Translations under genes and position numbers: made by a program | Notes under the pieces: model-generated | What the model saw: only the letters and a program-made list of their open reading frames with translations | What the model was told of the DNA's origin: nothing | The model's database searches: none | Shown here: positions 22,132 through 30,194 of the stretch, piece by piece | How the letters are laid out: every line of letters begins with the position of its first letter | Position numbering within the stretch: position 1 is the stretch's first letter | Source of the DNA: an uncultured Methanobrevibacter sp. | GTDB taxonomy: Archaea > Methanobacteriota > Methanobacteria > Methanobacteriales > Methanobacteriaceae | DNA: 32,875 bases | Assembly (NCBI GenBank): GCA_904501935.1 | Contig: CAJGDA010000001.1 | Span: 1-32,875 of the forward strand | Direction: 5' to 3'

Positions 22132-23627
22132 TATATCACTTTTCCTTTAATTTCTTCGAATGTGTAGATTTTACCGAATTCCACTTCGCGGGCCATGCTG
22201 ATTATTTCGTCAACATTTAAATTATTTTCAATTAAATCCATTGCATGGCCTGTAAACAGCTCATATCTGATTTCAACTTCCGGAATGAATCCTCTCATAT
22301 CTGCTGATTTCAATTTAGGAAGTTTCAACACTTTATCGACATTGGTATTATTCTTGATGTATGGAACCACTTGGTCGAATATATCATCATTGTATACCTT
22401 GTTGAGCAGTATTGCTTCTACCGGAACTCCAAATTTGTCAAGCATATTTGCATGTGAAACCAAATCAATTGCGGCTGATTCTATTCCGCCCTTATTTACA
22501 CCTGAAGCCAGTATCATCGGGATTTTTGATGACATTGCAATTTCAGCTGCTGAAAAAGGTACTTTTTCATTTAAAAGACCTGTAAATACGCTCATCACTC
22601 CTTCTATTAGTACAATGTCATAATCTGATGAATTAAGTTTGGATATTGTAGATTCTATGTCTGCCCAACCCAAATGTCCGATTTTTACAGAAGCAAAGTC
22701 TTCCATCTTACCTTTTGTCAAATATAATCCTGGTATAATATCACGCACATCAGGACCGACTTTGAGAAGTGCAACCTTATATCCTCTTTTTCTTATTGCA
22801 CCTGCAAGGCCCGTCATGATAAATGTTTTCCCAGAATCTGATCCGTTGCTTCCAATCATCAGGTATTTTGGCTTTTGAGGCTTGTTTTCCATTTTTGGAA
22901 CCTTGATGCCTGTGTTGATTCCAACTTCGCTTTGTAGGAATTCCTTTACTTTGAGGTTTCTATTGTAAATGTCATCGATGTCTGTTGCATCTATCTGTTC
23001 AAATAGGTTTTCTACAAGAATCGGATTTTCATCTAATATACCGTGAATCATGGTACCGATAACGTTTCCGTCGTCGTTGCATGCTCCGGAGAAAATGTTA
23101 TATTCGGCTTCCTTGTTGACATCACCGTAATTCATTCTTTGGACTTGTGAATAGAACAGTGGCTTTGCATCCCCTTCGACCTTTCCGTAGGTGTGTGTAT
23201 GAAAACCGTCAACGTCTTCGATCTGGTTTTTTACTAAAAATGAGTTGTCAAACACCTTTGCCTTTACGCGGTCGCTTGTAATCAATGGTGAGAAATTCAC
23301 GTCTATTATACCTAGACCATCTTTTACAATAGGCACTGGAGATTTTCTACCTATATCTATTTGATTTGACAGTAGCTGAAATCCGGCACATATTCCGATG
23401 ATAGGCTTTCCGTCACGAGCCATCTTTTTGATTTCAGTGTTCAAATCCATGTCAATGTCATTTGACTCAATCAATGTTCCGCCAGGGATAATCAATGCAT
23501 CCAGTTCTTTTGATGCTTTTAAACCATCAACAAGCCCGTTTTCTTTAACAATATCTGTCGGAAGGTTCCCAAAATCTTCAAATCCCGGGACAGCTCCACT
23601 GACATAAGCAAGTCCAATTCTTGTCAT
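22131..23627 (-). CDS. CobQ/CbiA-like protein with reversed order: GATase domain then P-loop ATPase domain
   Basis: The 498-aa protein begins with a class I glutamine amidotransferase domain (LIIPGG, nucleophile Cys80 in GICAGFQLL, His195 in GTMIHGILDEN). It continues with a dethiobiotin-synthetase/CobQ-type ATPase domain (Walker A GSNGSDSGKT at 259-268, VLIEGVMSVF, PMILASGVNKGGIESAAIDL). CbiA, CbiP and CfbB place the ATPase first; here the order is swapped. An ATP- and glutamine-dependent amidation of a carboxylate, probably on a tetrapyrrole or similar cofactor, is the family-based guess. AGAGGT (23635-23640) selects the ATG at 23627, not 23633. It is coupled to the small downstream gene. 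An origin recognition box lies upstream. Confidence 0.8.
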   Translation of the reverse strand: MTRIGLAYVSGAVPGFEDFGNLPTDIVKENGLVDGLKASKELDALIIPGGTLIESNDIDMDLNTEIKKMARDGKPIIGICAGFQLLSNQIDIGRKSPVPIVKDGLGIIDVNFSPLITSDRVKAKVFDNSFLVKNQIEDVDGFHTHTYGKVEGDAKPLFYSQVQRMNYGDVNKEAEYNIFSGACNDDGNVIGTMIHGILDENPILVENLFEQIDATDIDDIYNRNLKVKEFLQSEVGINTGIKVPKMENKPQKPKYLMIGSNGSDSGKTFIMTGLAGAIRKRGYKVALLKVGPDVRDIIPGLYLTKGKMEDFASVKIGHLGWADIESTISKLNSSDYDIVLIEGVMSVFTGLLNEKVPFSAAEIAMSSKIPMILASGVNKGGIESAAIDLVSHANMLDKFGVPVEAILLNKVYNDDIFDQVVPYIKNNTNVDKVLKLPKLKSADMRGFIPEVEIRYELFTGHAMDLIENNLNVDEIISMAREVEFGKIYTFEEIKGKVI

Positions 23628-23676
23628 AAACATAACCTCTTGTATAATCTATTGTATTTAATTTATATTAAATTTT

Positions 23677-23698
23677 AGAGGTGTATTTCAAGTGTAAA
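23677..23698 (-). repeat. Orphan extended origin recognition box
   Basis: Minus strand reads perfect TTTACACTTGAAA (23686-23698), 3 nt, then ACCTCT. It is nearly identical over 22 bp to box 1 at the origin, 11.9 kb away. It lies 3 nt beyond the DUF2115 stop and upstream of the CobQ-like gene. Confidence 0.85.
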
Positions 23699-23701
23699 TT
23701 T

Positions 23702-24247
23702 TTAGAAGTCTAACTGTTCTGCAATGCACATTTTGCAAACTGCATTTGGAGAATCAATATTTGCATCTTTTACAGGACAATAATAGATGCCAGCATGTTC
23801 TTCAACTTCCAAAGATCCTGGAAATGGAGTTCCCACAGGATGTATTGGTTCTTCAAGAATAAAAGTAGTATATAATGATATAATTGCATAGATTAAAGGA
23901 AATTTAGTTTTTGTGCTTATAGTTTCATTTTCATTATATGATTTCAATGTAGCTAATGCGTCAATGAATTCTTCCTTGTCAATGCTCTTTTCGTAGTGAT
24001 TTTCATCACTTGAAACATATTTTAAACGGCCTAAGAAATTCTTTGCATAGATTCCCTTGCTTTTTTCACGGTAAGATTTCTGAATATATTTTGACTCTTC
24101 ATTCATTTCAGCGGAAACCTGCATTAAATCAAAAACAGAAATTGTGCTTGAATGTTTCTTTAAAATATTTAAAACAGCATGTTTTGATATTGTTGATTCG
24201 CTGCTTACAACATCTTTAAAATCATTATAAAAGTCATTGTATTTCAT
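23702..24247 (-). CDS. DUF2115 (UPF0305) family protein
   Basis: The 181-aa protein matches the methanogen DUF2115/UPF0305 family. It is helical at first (FYNDFKDVVSSESTISKHAV, IQKSYREKSKGIYAKNFLGR) and ends with a conserved Cys-bearing part, HPVGTPFPGSLEVEEHAG then YYCPVKDANIDSPNAVCKMC. The three cysteines (about 160, 174, 177) may bind metal. No function is established. It lies 12 nt after gatA, without a clear ribosome binding site, and is presumably co-transcribed with it. Confidence 0.85.
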   Translation of the reverse strand: MKYNDFYNDFKDVVSSESTISKHAVLNILKKHSSTISVFDLMQVSAEMNEESKYIQKSYREKSKGIYAKNFLGRLKYVSSDENHYEKSIDKEEFIDALATLKSYNENETISTKTKFPLIYAIISLYTTFILEEPIHPVGTPFPGSLEVEEHAGIYYCPVKDANIDSPNAVCKMCIAEQLDF

Positions 24248-24259
24248 AAATAAAAAAAA

Positions 24260-25630
24260 TTATTGAGTGTTTTCAAAGACACTCATAGCTTTAATAATTT
24301 TTTCGTCATCCAATGGTTTTGCCTGTATTTGCAATCCTACTGGAATGCCGTCGACTTCACCGGCTGGAATGCTTGCTGCAGGAATACCTGCAAGGTTAGC
24401 TATTACGGTTAATATATCGTAGGCATACATTTCCATAGGTTCTAACTCAGCGCCAATTTCGTGAGGAAGTTTAGGCACGGTTGGCCCTACAATCAAGTCC
24501 ACATTTTCAAGCATTGAGGTAATCTCTGCTCTGATTACTGATCTTGCTTTCAATGCTTGCTTGTAGTATTTACCACTGAATTCTGCTTCTGCAATGTGGG
24601 AACCTATTTTGATTCTTCTAAGTACTTCATCACCGCATACTTCTTCGATTCTTGAACCGTAGTCCCTTCCATCATATTTTCTGGTTGCGGAGAAGAATTC
24701 TACATAGTTAATTAAGTAGTAGGTTGGCAAACATAAATCGATATAATCAAAGCTTACTTCAACAAGCTCAGCGCCTGCATCAACTAATTTATTGATAGCT
24801 TTATTGACGGTCTTGTTGATTTCTTCATCGGTAACTTCGATGAACTCTTTACACACTGCTATTTTCATACCTTCTAGGGATGTTTCATCTAATAATTCAG
24901 TAAAGTCAGGTTTATCCCAGTCCAAGGTAGTACATTCGGTTTCATCATAATTTGCAATTGCGTTTAATGCTAAAGCTATTCCGCTCACGTCGTTTGCTAG
25001 AGGTCCGATTTGGTCAAGACTCATTGACAAGTCCAAAAGTCCTTGTCTTGAAACAGCACCGTAGGTTGGCTTGAATCCGACTACTCCACAATGTGAAGCC
25101 GGATTTCTGATAGACCCGCCGGTGTCGGATCCGATTGCAATGTCACACATTTCAGCCGCTACAGCCGCAGCACATCCACCTGATGAACCTCCAGGAATTC
25201 TGCCCATTGCCTTAGGGTTTTGGGTTGGTCCATAGTATGATGTTTCAGTTGAACTTCCTGCTGCAAATTCATCCATATTTAAAATACCGATGATTACGCC
25301 GTCTTCAGCTAGAATTTCATCAACGACAGTTGCATTGTAGCTTCCAATATAGTCTTCTAGGGTTTTGGAAGCTGCTGAAATGATTAAGTCTTCAACATTA
25401 ATGTTTGCTTTAATACCAAATACTAATCCAGCTAAAGCACCTACGTCTTCACCTTTAGCTATTTTTTCATCAATAGCTTCCGCTTGCTTTAATGCATTTT
25501 CATAGTTTAACTCAATGAATGCATTAATTTTTTCGTTATTTTCATCAATAACTTTAATGAAGCTTTCTACATTTTCTTTAGCTGTCATTTCTCCACTTTT
25601 AATGGAGTTTAACTTTTCAATAACGTTCAT
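24260..25630 (-). CDS. gatA: Glutamyl-tRNA(Gln) amidotransferase subunit A
   Basis: GatA is the amidase that frees ammonia from Gln or Asn, which GatB/GatC use to convert Asp-tRNA(Asn) (and in bacteria Glu-tRNA(Gln)). In archaea GatCAB mostly makes Asn-tRNA, as GatDE serves Gln. The 456-aa protein keeps the amidase triad: Lys74 in FGIKANINV, Ser149 in RIPGGSSGGCAAAVAAE, and nucleophile Ser173 in GSDTGGSIRNPAS. The C-terminal GIPAASIPAG and GLQIQAKPLDD are typical. AGGTG 6-7 nt before the ATG supports the start. gatB and gatC are not in the window. Confidence 0.96.
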   Translation of the reverse strand: MNVIEKLNSIKSGEMTAKENVESFIKVIDENNEKINAFIELNYENALKQAEAIDEKIAKGEDVGALAGLVFGIKANINVEDLIISAASKTLEDYIGSYNATVVDEILAEDGVIIGILNMDEFAAGSSTETSYYGPTQNPKAMGRIPGGSSGGCAAAVAAEMCDIAIGSDTGGSIRNPASHCGVVGFKPTYGAVSRQGLLDLSMSLDQIGPLANDVSGIALALNAIANYDETECTTLDWDKPDFTELLDETSLEGMKIAVCKEFIEVTDEEINKTVNKAINKLVDAGAELVEVSFDYIDLCLPTYYLINYVEFFSATRKYDGRDYGSRIEEVCGDEVLRRIKIGSHIAEAEFSGKYYKQALKARSVIRAEITSMLENVDLIVGPTVPKLPHEIGAELEPMEMYAYDILTVIANLAGIPAASIPAGEVDGIPVGLQIQAKPLDDEKIIKAMSVFENTQ

Positions 25631-25958
25631 TAAAACACCTAAATAATCGTAATTTATAATAATAATATTTTATTTTTCAAGGTTTATAAAGTTGTTTTTT
25701 TTCATAGGTACTCATTGCTTTAAAGCTTTTAAATTACTTTAAATTCTTATTTAACTGTTTATATATTTTAATTTTTTAATATAACTTATGGAATATGATT
25801 TTAGCTATTGCATATGTTGTAAAAGATTATAAAAATAGTTTTAACAATAATACAAATTATATAGTGTGCAATAATAATTATATTAGGTTTAAAGAACAAA
25901 GATTAAATTAGTTATAGCATGTTTAATTATATTATCTATATTATGAAGGGGTGATAAT
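25631..25958. other. 328-bp gene-free region between divergent gatA and the HAD gene
   Basis: AT-rich DNA with TATA-like stretches for both directions: about 25655-25670 for gatA, and TTTAATTATATTATC around 25922-25936 for the HAD gene. It also holds an unexplained TATA-like tract at 25760-25785. No tRNA, hairpin RNA or convincing reading frame was found; a 14-codon frame at 25788 was rejected. Confidence 0.5.
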
Positions 25959-26753
25959 ATGAAAAAGGCGGTAGTGTTTGATAACTCAGGAACATTGATA
26001 GAAAGGTTTAGAGTTATAAAGGATGTTATAAACGGCAATATATTCACTGACATTAATTCACTGGATTTGATTGAAGCAGCTGATTCTCTGGCTTTGGTGG
26101 TTTTGCAGTTCAATACAAACAAGCTTCAAAAATTGGATTCTGATACCTTGATTTCAGATGTCATTAAGCAATACAATATTGATTTTGATATAAGCTTTTC
26201 AACCAGACAGGTTTCAAAAGCTGAAGTTAAAGACATTCTTGATGTCGAAAGTCATACTAAAGTCTCAGACATCACCGACGGTTTTGATATTTTGAGAGAA
26301 AAGATTCCGCACATGGAGCTGTGCAACGGATCCGCCCTGATTGTTGATATGGATTTGGGCGTTGTTGCATACACCATCACTTCAGCAGGTAAATTTTTCC
26401 CTAAGGTGTTTGAAACCGTTGAAATATTGAAATCACGAGGAATTGAAATATTCATCGCATCAGGTGACAGAAAAGGAGCCATCAACAGATTGGCAAACAT
26501 GCTTGACGTTCCCGAAGACAATGCCTATGGAACAGTTTCAACAAGAGGCAAATGTGAAGTTGTTTCTATACTAAAAGATGGCGGGTATAAGGTCATGATG
26601 GTCGGTGACGGTCTTAATGACATATTGGCATTTAAAAAGGCCGATGTAAGTGTCTTGACAATCGAACAGCAGGAGGAAGTGTCCCCTAAGATGATGGACA
26701 AGACTGATTACATAATCGAAGACATCTTTGAAGTCACCCAAATTGACTTCTGA
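25959..26753 (+). CDS. HAD-superfamily protein, soluble P-type ATPase-like
   Basis: The 264-aa protein has the HAD motifs in order: motif I VFDNSGTLIE (Asp8), motif II around FIASGDRKGAI (Ser), the Lys in the RGKCEVVSIL region, and motif III MMVGDGLNDILAFKKADVSV. The TGD-like SGDR and VGDGLND pattern is that of P-type ATPase phosphorylation domains, and no membrane segments are present. It thus belongs with archaeal soluble P-type ATPase-like phosphatases (MJ0968 kind). Motif I lacks the second Asp of ordinary phosphatases (Ser10 instead), so transfer to water may be poor. Substrate unknown. GGGGTGAT precedes the ATG closely. Single gene. Confidence 0.85.
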   Translation: MKKAVVFDNSGTLIERFRVIKDVINGNIFTDINSLDLIEAADSLALVVLQFNTNKLQKLDSDTLISDVIKQYNIDFDISFSTRQVSKAEVKDILDVESHTKVSDITDGFDILREKIPHMELCNGSALIVDMDLGVVAYTITSAGKFFPKVFETVEILKSRGIEIFIASGDRKGAINRLANMLDVPEDNAYGTVSTRGKCEVVSILKDGGYKVMMVGDGLNDILAFKKADVSVLTIEQQEEVSPKMMDKTDYIIEDIFEVTQIDF

Positions 26754-26770
26754 ATTATTTTTTTATAAGA

Positions 26771-26788
26771 TATAACTTATAAGTTATA
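26771..26788. repeat. 18-bp perfect palindrome between convergent genes
   Basis: TATAACTTATAAGTTATA reads the same on both strands; a related half AAGTTATAA recurs at 26813-26821. It lies 18 nt after the HAD stop and could serve as a two-way terminator or protein site. Confidence 0.6.
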
Positions 26789-26815
26789 ACTGATAACGTT
26801 AAAAAAAATAATAAG

Positions 26816-27529
26816 TTATAAATTATCAATAACCTCTTTGCTCTTTAATATGTTATCGAAGTTGTTTAACTCTATGATTGCGGTATCAATTTTCTTTAAT
26901 AAGTTTAAATCAAGAGTTCCTTCGCCTAAGGTGATGTGCTGGTCTTTGACGCCGTCATTGTCATTCAGATGGCAATAGCTGATGTTTTTCAGGTTCAGCA
27001 TTTCCTCCAGGTTTCCGCAGGTGTTTCCATGTCCGGTGTCGATGGTCAAGCTGCAGCCTGTTGCCTCCTGAATCATCTCGATTTCCTCAACGGTATTTCC
27101 CAGGAATTTGCCTCTAACCGGCATATTTTCAACAGAGATTTCAACATTTGTATTGTCAATTATATGGCCAACGCTTTCGATTGCATATTCCAATGCCCAT
27201 TTTCTGAGGTGTGGCTCGTTTCGGCCAATGATTCCGGGATGAACCGTAATCGTGTTGGCATTTATTGTTTCGGCATACTGCCCACATTGAATCATTTGGC
27301 GAACGCTTTCTTCACGTATGCCTTTGTTTAAGCTTGCAATGTTGATGTCCACTGTTGCCGCATGGATTCTCATGTCAAGGCCGCAGTCTCTGTATTCCAT
27401 GTTTTCTCTTTCAAAGAACGGGCCTTCCCCTAGGATTTCAATTATCTCAAAGTCATGTTTTTTTGCCAAATCAATTATCTTGTCGTTTTCTTCCATAAAT
27501 AATGCAAGAGTTGTAAAACCTAACTTCAT
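26816..27529 (-). CDS. TIM-barrel sugar isomerase/AP endonuclease family 2 protein
   Basis: The 237-aa single-domain protein fits the xylose-isomerase-like TIM barrel (AP2Ec) superfamily. MKLGFTTLALF is strand 1. Metal-ligand positions appear as RIHAATVDINIASLNK, TVHPGIIGRNEP (His), ISVENMPVRG (Glu), LTIDTGHGNTCG (Asp, His), SYCHLNDNDGVKDQHITLGEGTLD (His, Asp, His, Glu). The full metal set suggests an active isomerase, epimerase or endonuclease. Substrate cannot be told. It lacks a Shine-Dalgarno sequence and lies near a TATA palindrome shared with PadR, so it is likely leaderless. Confidence 0.88.
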   Translation of the reverse strand: MKLGFTTLALFMEENDKIIDLAKKHDFEIIEILGEGPFFERENMEYRDCGLDMRIHAATVDINIASLNKGIREESVRQMIQCGQYAETINANTITVHPGIIGRNEPHLRKWALEYAIESVGHIIDNTNVEISVENMPVRGKFLGNTVEEIEMIQEATGCSLTIDTGHGNTCGNLEEMLNLKNISYCHLNDNDGVKDQHITLGEGTLDLNLLKKIDTAIIELNNFDNILKSKEVIDNL

Positions 27530-27548
27530 ATTTATATATTGGTTTTGA

Positions 27549-27569
27549 TTATATAATAAATGTTAACAT
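27549..27569. promoter_or_regulatory. Shared divergent promoter and candidate PadR operator
   Basis: TTATATAA (27549-27556), a symmetric TATA box, is 20-27 nt from the leftward ATG (27529). Rightward it is followed by the palindrome ATGTTAACAT (27560-27569), which lies between the TATA and the expected padR start site. ATGT/ACAT half-sites are typical of PadR operators, so autorepression is plausible. Confidence 0.45.
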
Positions 27570-27596
27570 ATATCAAATTTTTACATATGGTGAAAT

Positions 27597-28013
27597 ATGA
27601 CAGGTAATGAAAATTTTGATGATAGTCAATCAAAGCTAATAAAACATTTTTCAAATGGAATAACCCGTAATTTAATACTTTGGATTATTTCAAAAGAAAA
27701 AATTCATGGTTACGGTATTATGAAGAAATTAGATGAATTTTTTAGTTTTGATGATGTTAATTGCGATATTAAGAATTCCTCAAGCAAAGTCTATCCGATC
27801 TTAAACAGGATGGAAAGTAACGGACTGATTGAAGGGGAATGGGATATCAATGAGAATAATAAGCGAGTCAAATATTATTCCATCACTGATGACGGTCTAT
27901 TGATTTTAGATAATGTCAGTAACATCTTAACATCATTTTCAAAAAATCCATCTTGGATAGAATTTTATGAAGATATGACTGGAGTGGAGATTAACAATGA
28001 AAAACGCAATTGA
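27597..28013 (+). CDS. PadR-family transcriptional regulator
   Basis: The 138-aa protein has the PadR winged helix: NLILWIISKEKIHGYGIMKKLDEFF (helices 1-2), SSSKVYPILNRMESNGLIEGEWD (recognition helix and wing), and RVKYYSITDDGLLILDNVSN. A short C-terminal helix follows. PadR regulators commonly repress adjacent ABC exporters and let go on binding a drug-like ligand. It overlaps the ABC ATPase gene by 17 nt and GGTGAAAT precedes the ATG. A palindrome upstream may be its operator. Confidence 0.92.
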   Translation: MTGNENFDDSQSKLIKHFSNGITRNLILWIISKEKIHGYGIMKKLDEFFSFDDVNCDIKNSSSKVYPILNRMESNGLIEGEWDINENNKRVKYYSITDDGLLILDNVSNILTSFSKNPSWIEFYEDMTGVEINNEKRN

Positions 28014-29043
28014 AACTACAAACCTAACAAAAGTTTACGGAAATTTCACGGCTGTTAATTCTCTTAACCTAGAGATTCCGGATAAGAGTATTTTTGGAAT
28101 GCTGGGTCCAAATGGGGCTGGTAAGACAACAACTATAAAAATGCTCACTTGTTTAATTCAACCGACTTCAGGCCAAGCTACCGTTGGGGGATATGATGTT
28201 CAAAAAAATCCTGATGAAGTTAGAAGGCTTTTGGGAATGGTTCCTCAGCAGGTCAGTTTGTACAAGGACTTGACTGTAATGGAAAATTCGCAGATGTGTG
28301 CCGATTATTATGGAGTTCCTGTTGATGAGAGGGATTCCCGTATTGAAGATTTAATGGAATTGGTGGATATTAAATATGCAAAGGACAAGCGAGTAGGCAA
28401 ATTATCCGGCGGTCAAAAGCAAAAGGCTTCACTTGTTGCAAGCCTGGTTCACAGGCCGGACATTCTGTTTTTGGATGAGCCTACAATTGGCCTTGATCCA
28501 ACAACAAAGCGTACCTTATGGGATCTGATTCGTGAATTAAATGACAATGGCCATACTATTATATTATGTTCTCATGACATGCATGAAGTTGATATGCTTT
28601 GTGATAATGTTGGAATCATTAATACAGGCAATTTGGTAGCTTATGATACTCCACAGGGTCTTAAAGATGCTCTTTTGGAAAGCAATAAGAAAGAGATTGC
28701 TGAAGCTTTGGGAAAGATTTCCGACGAGAGTGAAGTGTCTCATTCTACTAAGGAGGATATTCAGAATTTGAGTTTAAGAAAGATGTCTATACTTCTCAAG
28801 GATCAGAATGATGAAATTATTGAAGCTATTAAAAAATTGAAGGATGTAAAAAGTATAGAAATTGCCCGCAATGGCCGTATTAATTTAAGAATCGATAGTT
28901 TTGATGACATGGCTGTTCAAAATGTGTTGAATGACATTAGCTCTTCAGGCGGTATTATTAAGTCAATCTATACTGAAGAGCCATCGCTGGAAGACGTGTT
29001 TATCAAATCAACATCAGAGGTGAATGAAGATGATAGAGCCTAA
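27997..29043 (+). CDS. ABC transporter ATP-binding protein (DrrA/CcmA-type exporter)
   Basis: The 348-aa ATPase has Walker A GPNGAGKTT (about 38-46), Q-loop MVPQQVSLYKDLTV, signature LSGGQKQKASL, Walker B ILFLDEPTIGLDPT and the switch His in ILCSHDMHE. Residues from about 230 on form an extended C-terminal domain typical of drug/lantibiotic or daunorubicin-type ABC-2 exporters, ending EEPSLEDVFIKST. GGAG stands about 10 nt before the ATG inside padR. It pairs with the permease that overlaps its end. Confidence 0.95.
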   Translation: MKNAIETTNLTKVYGNFTAVNSLNLEIPDKSIFGMLGPNGAGKTTTIKMLTCLIQPTSGQATVGGYDVQKNPDEVRRLLGMVPQQVSLYKDLTVMENSQMCADYYGVPVDERDSRIEDLMELVDIKYAKDKRVGKLSGGQKQKASLVASLVHRPDILFLDEPTIGLDPTTKRTLWDLIRELNDNGHTIILCSHDMHEVDMLCDNVGIINTGNLVAYDTPQGLKDALLESNKKEIAEALGKISDESEVSHSTKEDIQNLSLRKMSILLKDQNDEIIEAIKKLKDVKSIEIARNGRINLRIDSFDDMAVQNVLNDISSSGGIIKSIYTEEPSLEDVFIKSTSEVNEDDRA

Positions 29044-30184
29044 TAAGTTTTGGTGGATGATTAAAAAGGAATTGATTACGCTTAAAAGGCACCCCGCTAG
29101 ACTGGTTTCCATTCTTGCATTTCCGATAATCATGATTTTGCTTTTTGGCTATGGAATGGGCGGTGAAATGACAGACTTGCCGATTGTTGTCGTTTCCCAA
29201 AGCCATGGGGATTTGACCGATTTGACACTTGATACCATTAAAACAACAGAGACTTACCATGTTGTTGAAGTCTTGGACAGTCTGAGTGAAGGCAAAGAGC
29301 GTGTTGATTCGGGAGAAATGAAAGCGGCCATAATACTGCCGCCTGATTATGATGAAAACACGACCCAACAAAAGGGCGTAACGCTTTATATTGACTCATC
29401 AGATCAGATGGCTTCACAGATTCTTGAATCGTCAACCCAAGGCATTTTTTACAGATTGTCAAACATGGTCGCTGCACAAACCAGCGTTTCAACTCAAAAT
29501 GCAAGCATCGAACCGTCAATTTCTCATTCGTTGGATAATTTCAAGGATGACATTAGCCTGCATATCAATAGAATCTATGGAAATATCAAATATATTGACT
29601 TTTTAGTTCCTGCGATTTTGGGAATGACAATAATGATGAGTTGTATGATGGGAATGGGTTCAGCCATTGCAGGTGAACGTGAAACAGGCGAGCTTGCAAG
29701 ACTGTTCATGACACCTACATCAGTTTCAACTGTTATCGGAGGTAAAATTGCTGCAAAGCTTTTAATAGAATTGGTCAGAGCTTTAATATTAATATTCATG
29801 GCAGTATTGTTGTTTAATGTAAGTATTAAGGGTGGTTTTTTAAGGACATTTATCGTTTTAGTGATTGGTGCCCTTTGTTTTGTTGGATTTGGTATCATGC
29901 TGTCTGCAAGAACATCCACTCAGGAAGATTATGCTCAAATTTCACTTCCGTTTTCAATGCCTATGATGTTTGTCTCTGGAGTATTCTATCCAATTGAGAC
30001 AATGCCATGGATTTTACAGAAATTGGCATATATTTTCCCATTGACATATTTGAATGATGCAATGAGAGGGGTAATGCTTAAGGGCCAATCATTAGGTGAT
30101 GTGTGGTTAGATTTAGTGGTTTTATTAGGATTTACTCTTTTATTCTTTATAATAGGGGTAAAAAGATTTAATAGAGATGTATAG
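29030..30184 (+). CDS. ABC-2 type transporter permease
   Basis: The 384-aa permease has the ABC2_membrane_3 layout. Transmembrane segment 1 (LVSILAFPIIMILLFGYGMG) is followed by a long extracytoplasmic domain (about 45-170), then five more segments from IDFLVPAILGMTIMMSCMMG on. It ends with MPMMFVSGVFYPIETMPWIL and a final hydrophobic stretch. Start choice: GAGGTGA (29017-29023) gives 6 nt spacing to ATG 29030, whereas ATG 29024 would abut it. It overlaps the ATPase gene by 14 nt. Substrate unknown; PadR control suggests a toxic or lipophilic compound. Confidence 0.93.
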   Translation: MIEPNKFWWMIKKELITLKRHPARLVSILAFPIIMILLFGYGMGGEMTDLPIVVVSQSHGDLTDLTLDTIKTTETYHVVEVLDSLSEGKERVDSGEMKAAIILPPDYDENTTQQKGVTLYIDSSDQMASQILESSTQGIFYRLSNMVAAQTSVSTQNASIEPSISHSLDNFKDDISLHINRIYGNIKYIDFLVPAILGMTIMMSCMMGMGSAIAGERETGELARLFMTPTSVSTVIGGKIAAKLLIELVRALILIFMAVLLFNVSIKGGFLRTFIVLVIGALCFVGFGIMLSARTSTQEDYAQISLPFSMPMMFVSGVFYPIETMPWILQKLAYIFPLTYLNDAMRGVMLKGQSLGDVWLDLVVLLGFTLLFFIIGVKRFNRDV

Positions 30185-30194
30185 GAGGTTTAAA

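Noticed and set aside
25788..25832. 14-codon frame MEYDFSYCICCKRL behind a TATA-like tract
   Set aside because: No ribosome binding site and too short to judge; the TATA-like tract is not unusual in such AT-rich DNA.
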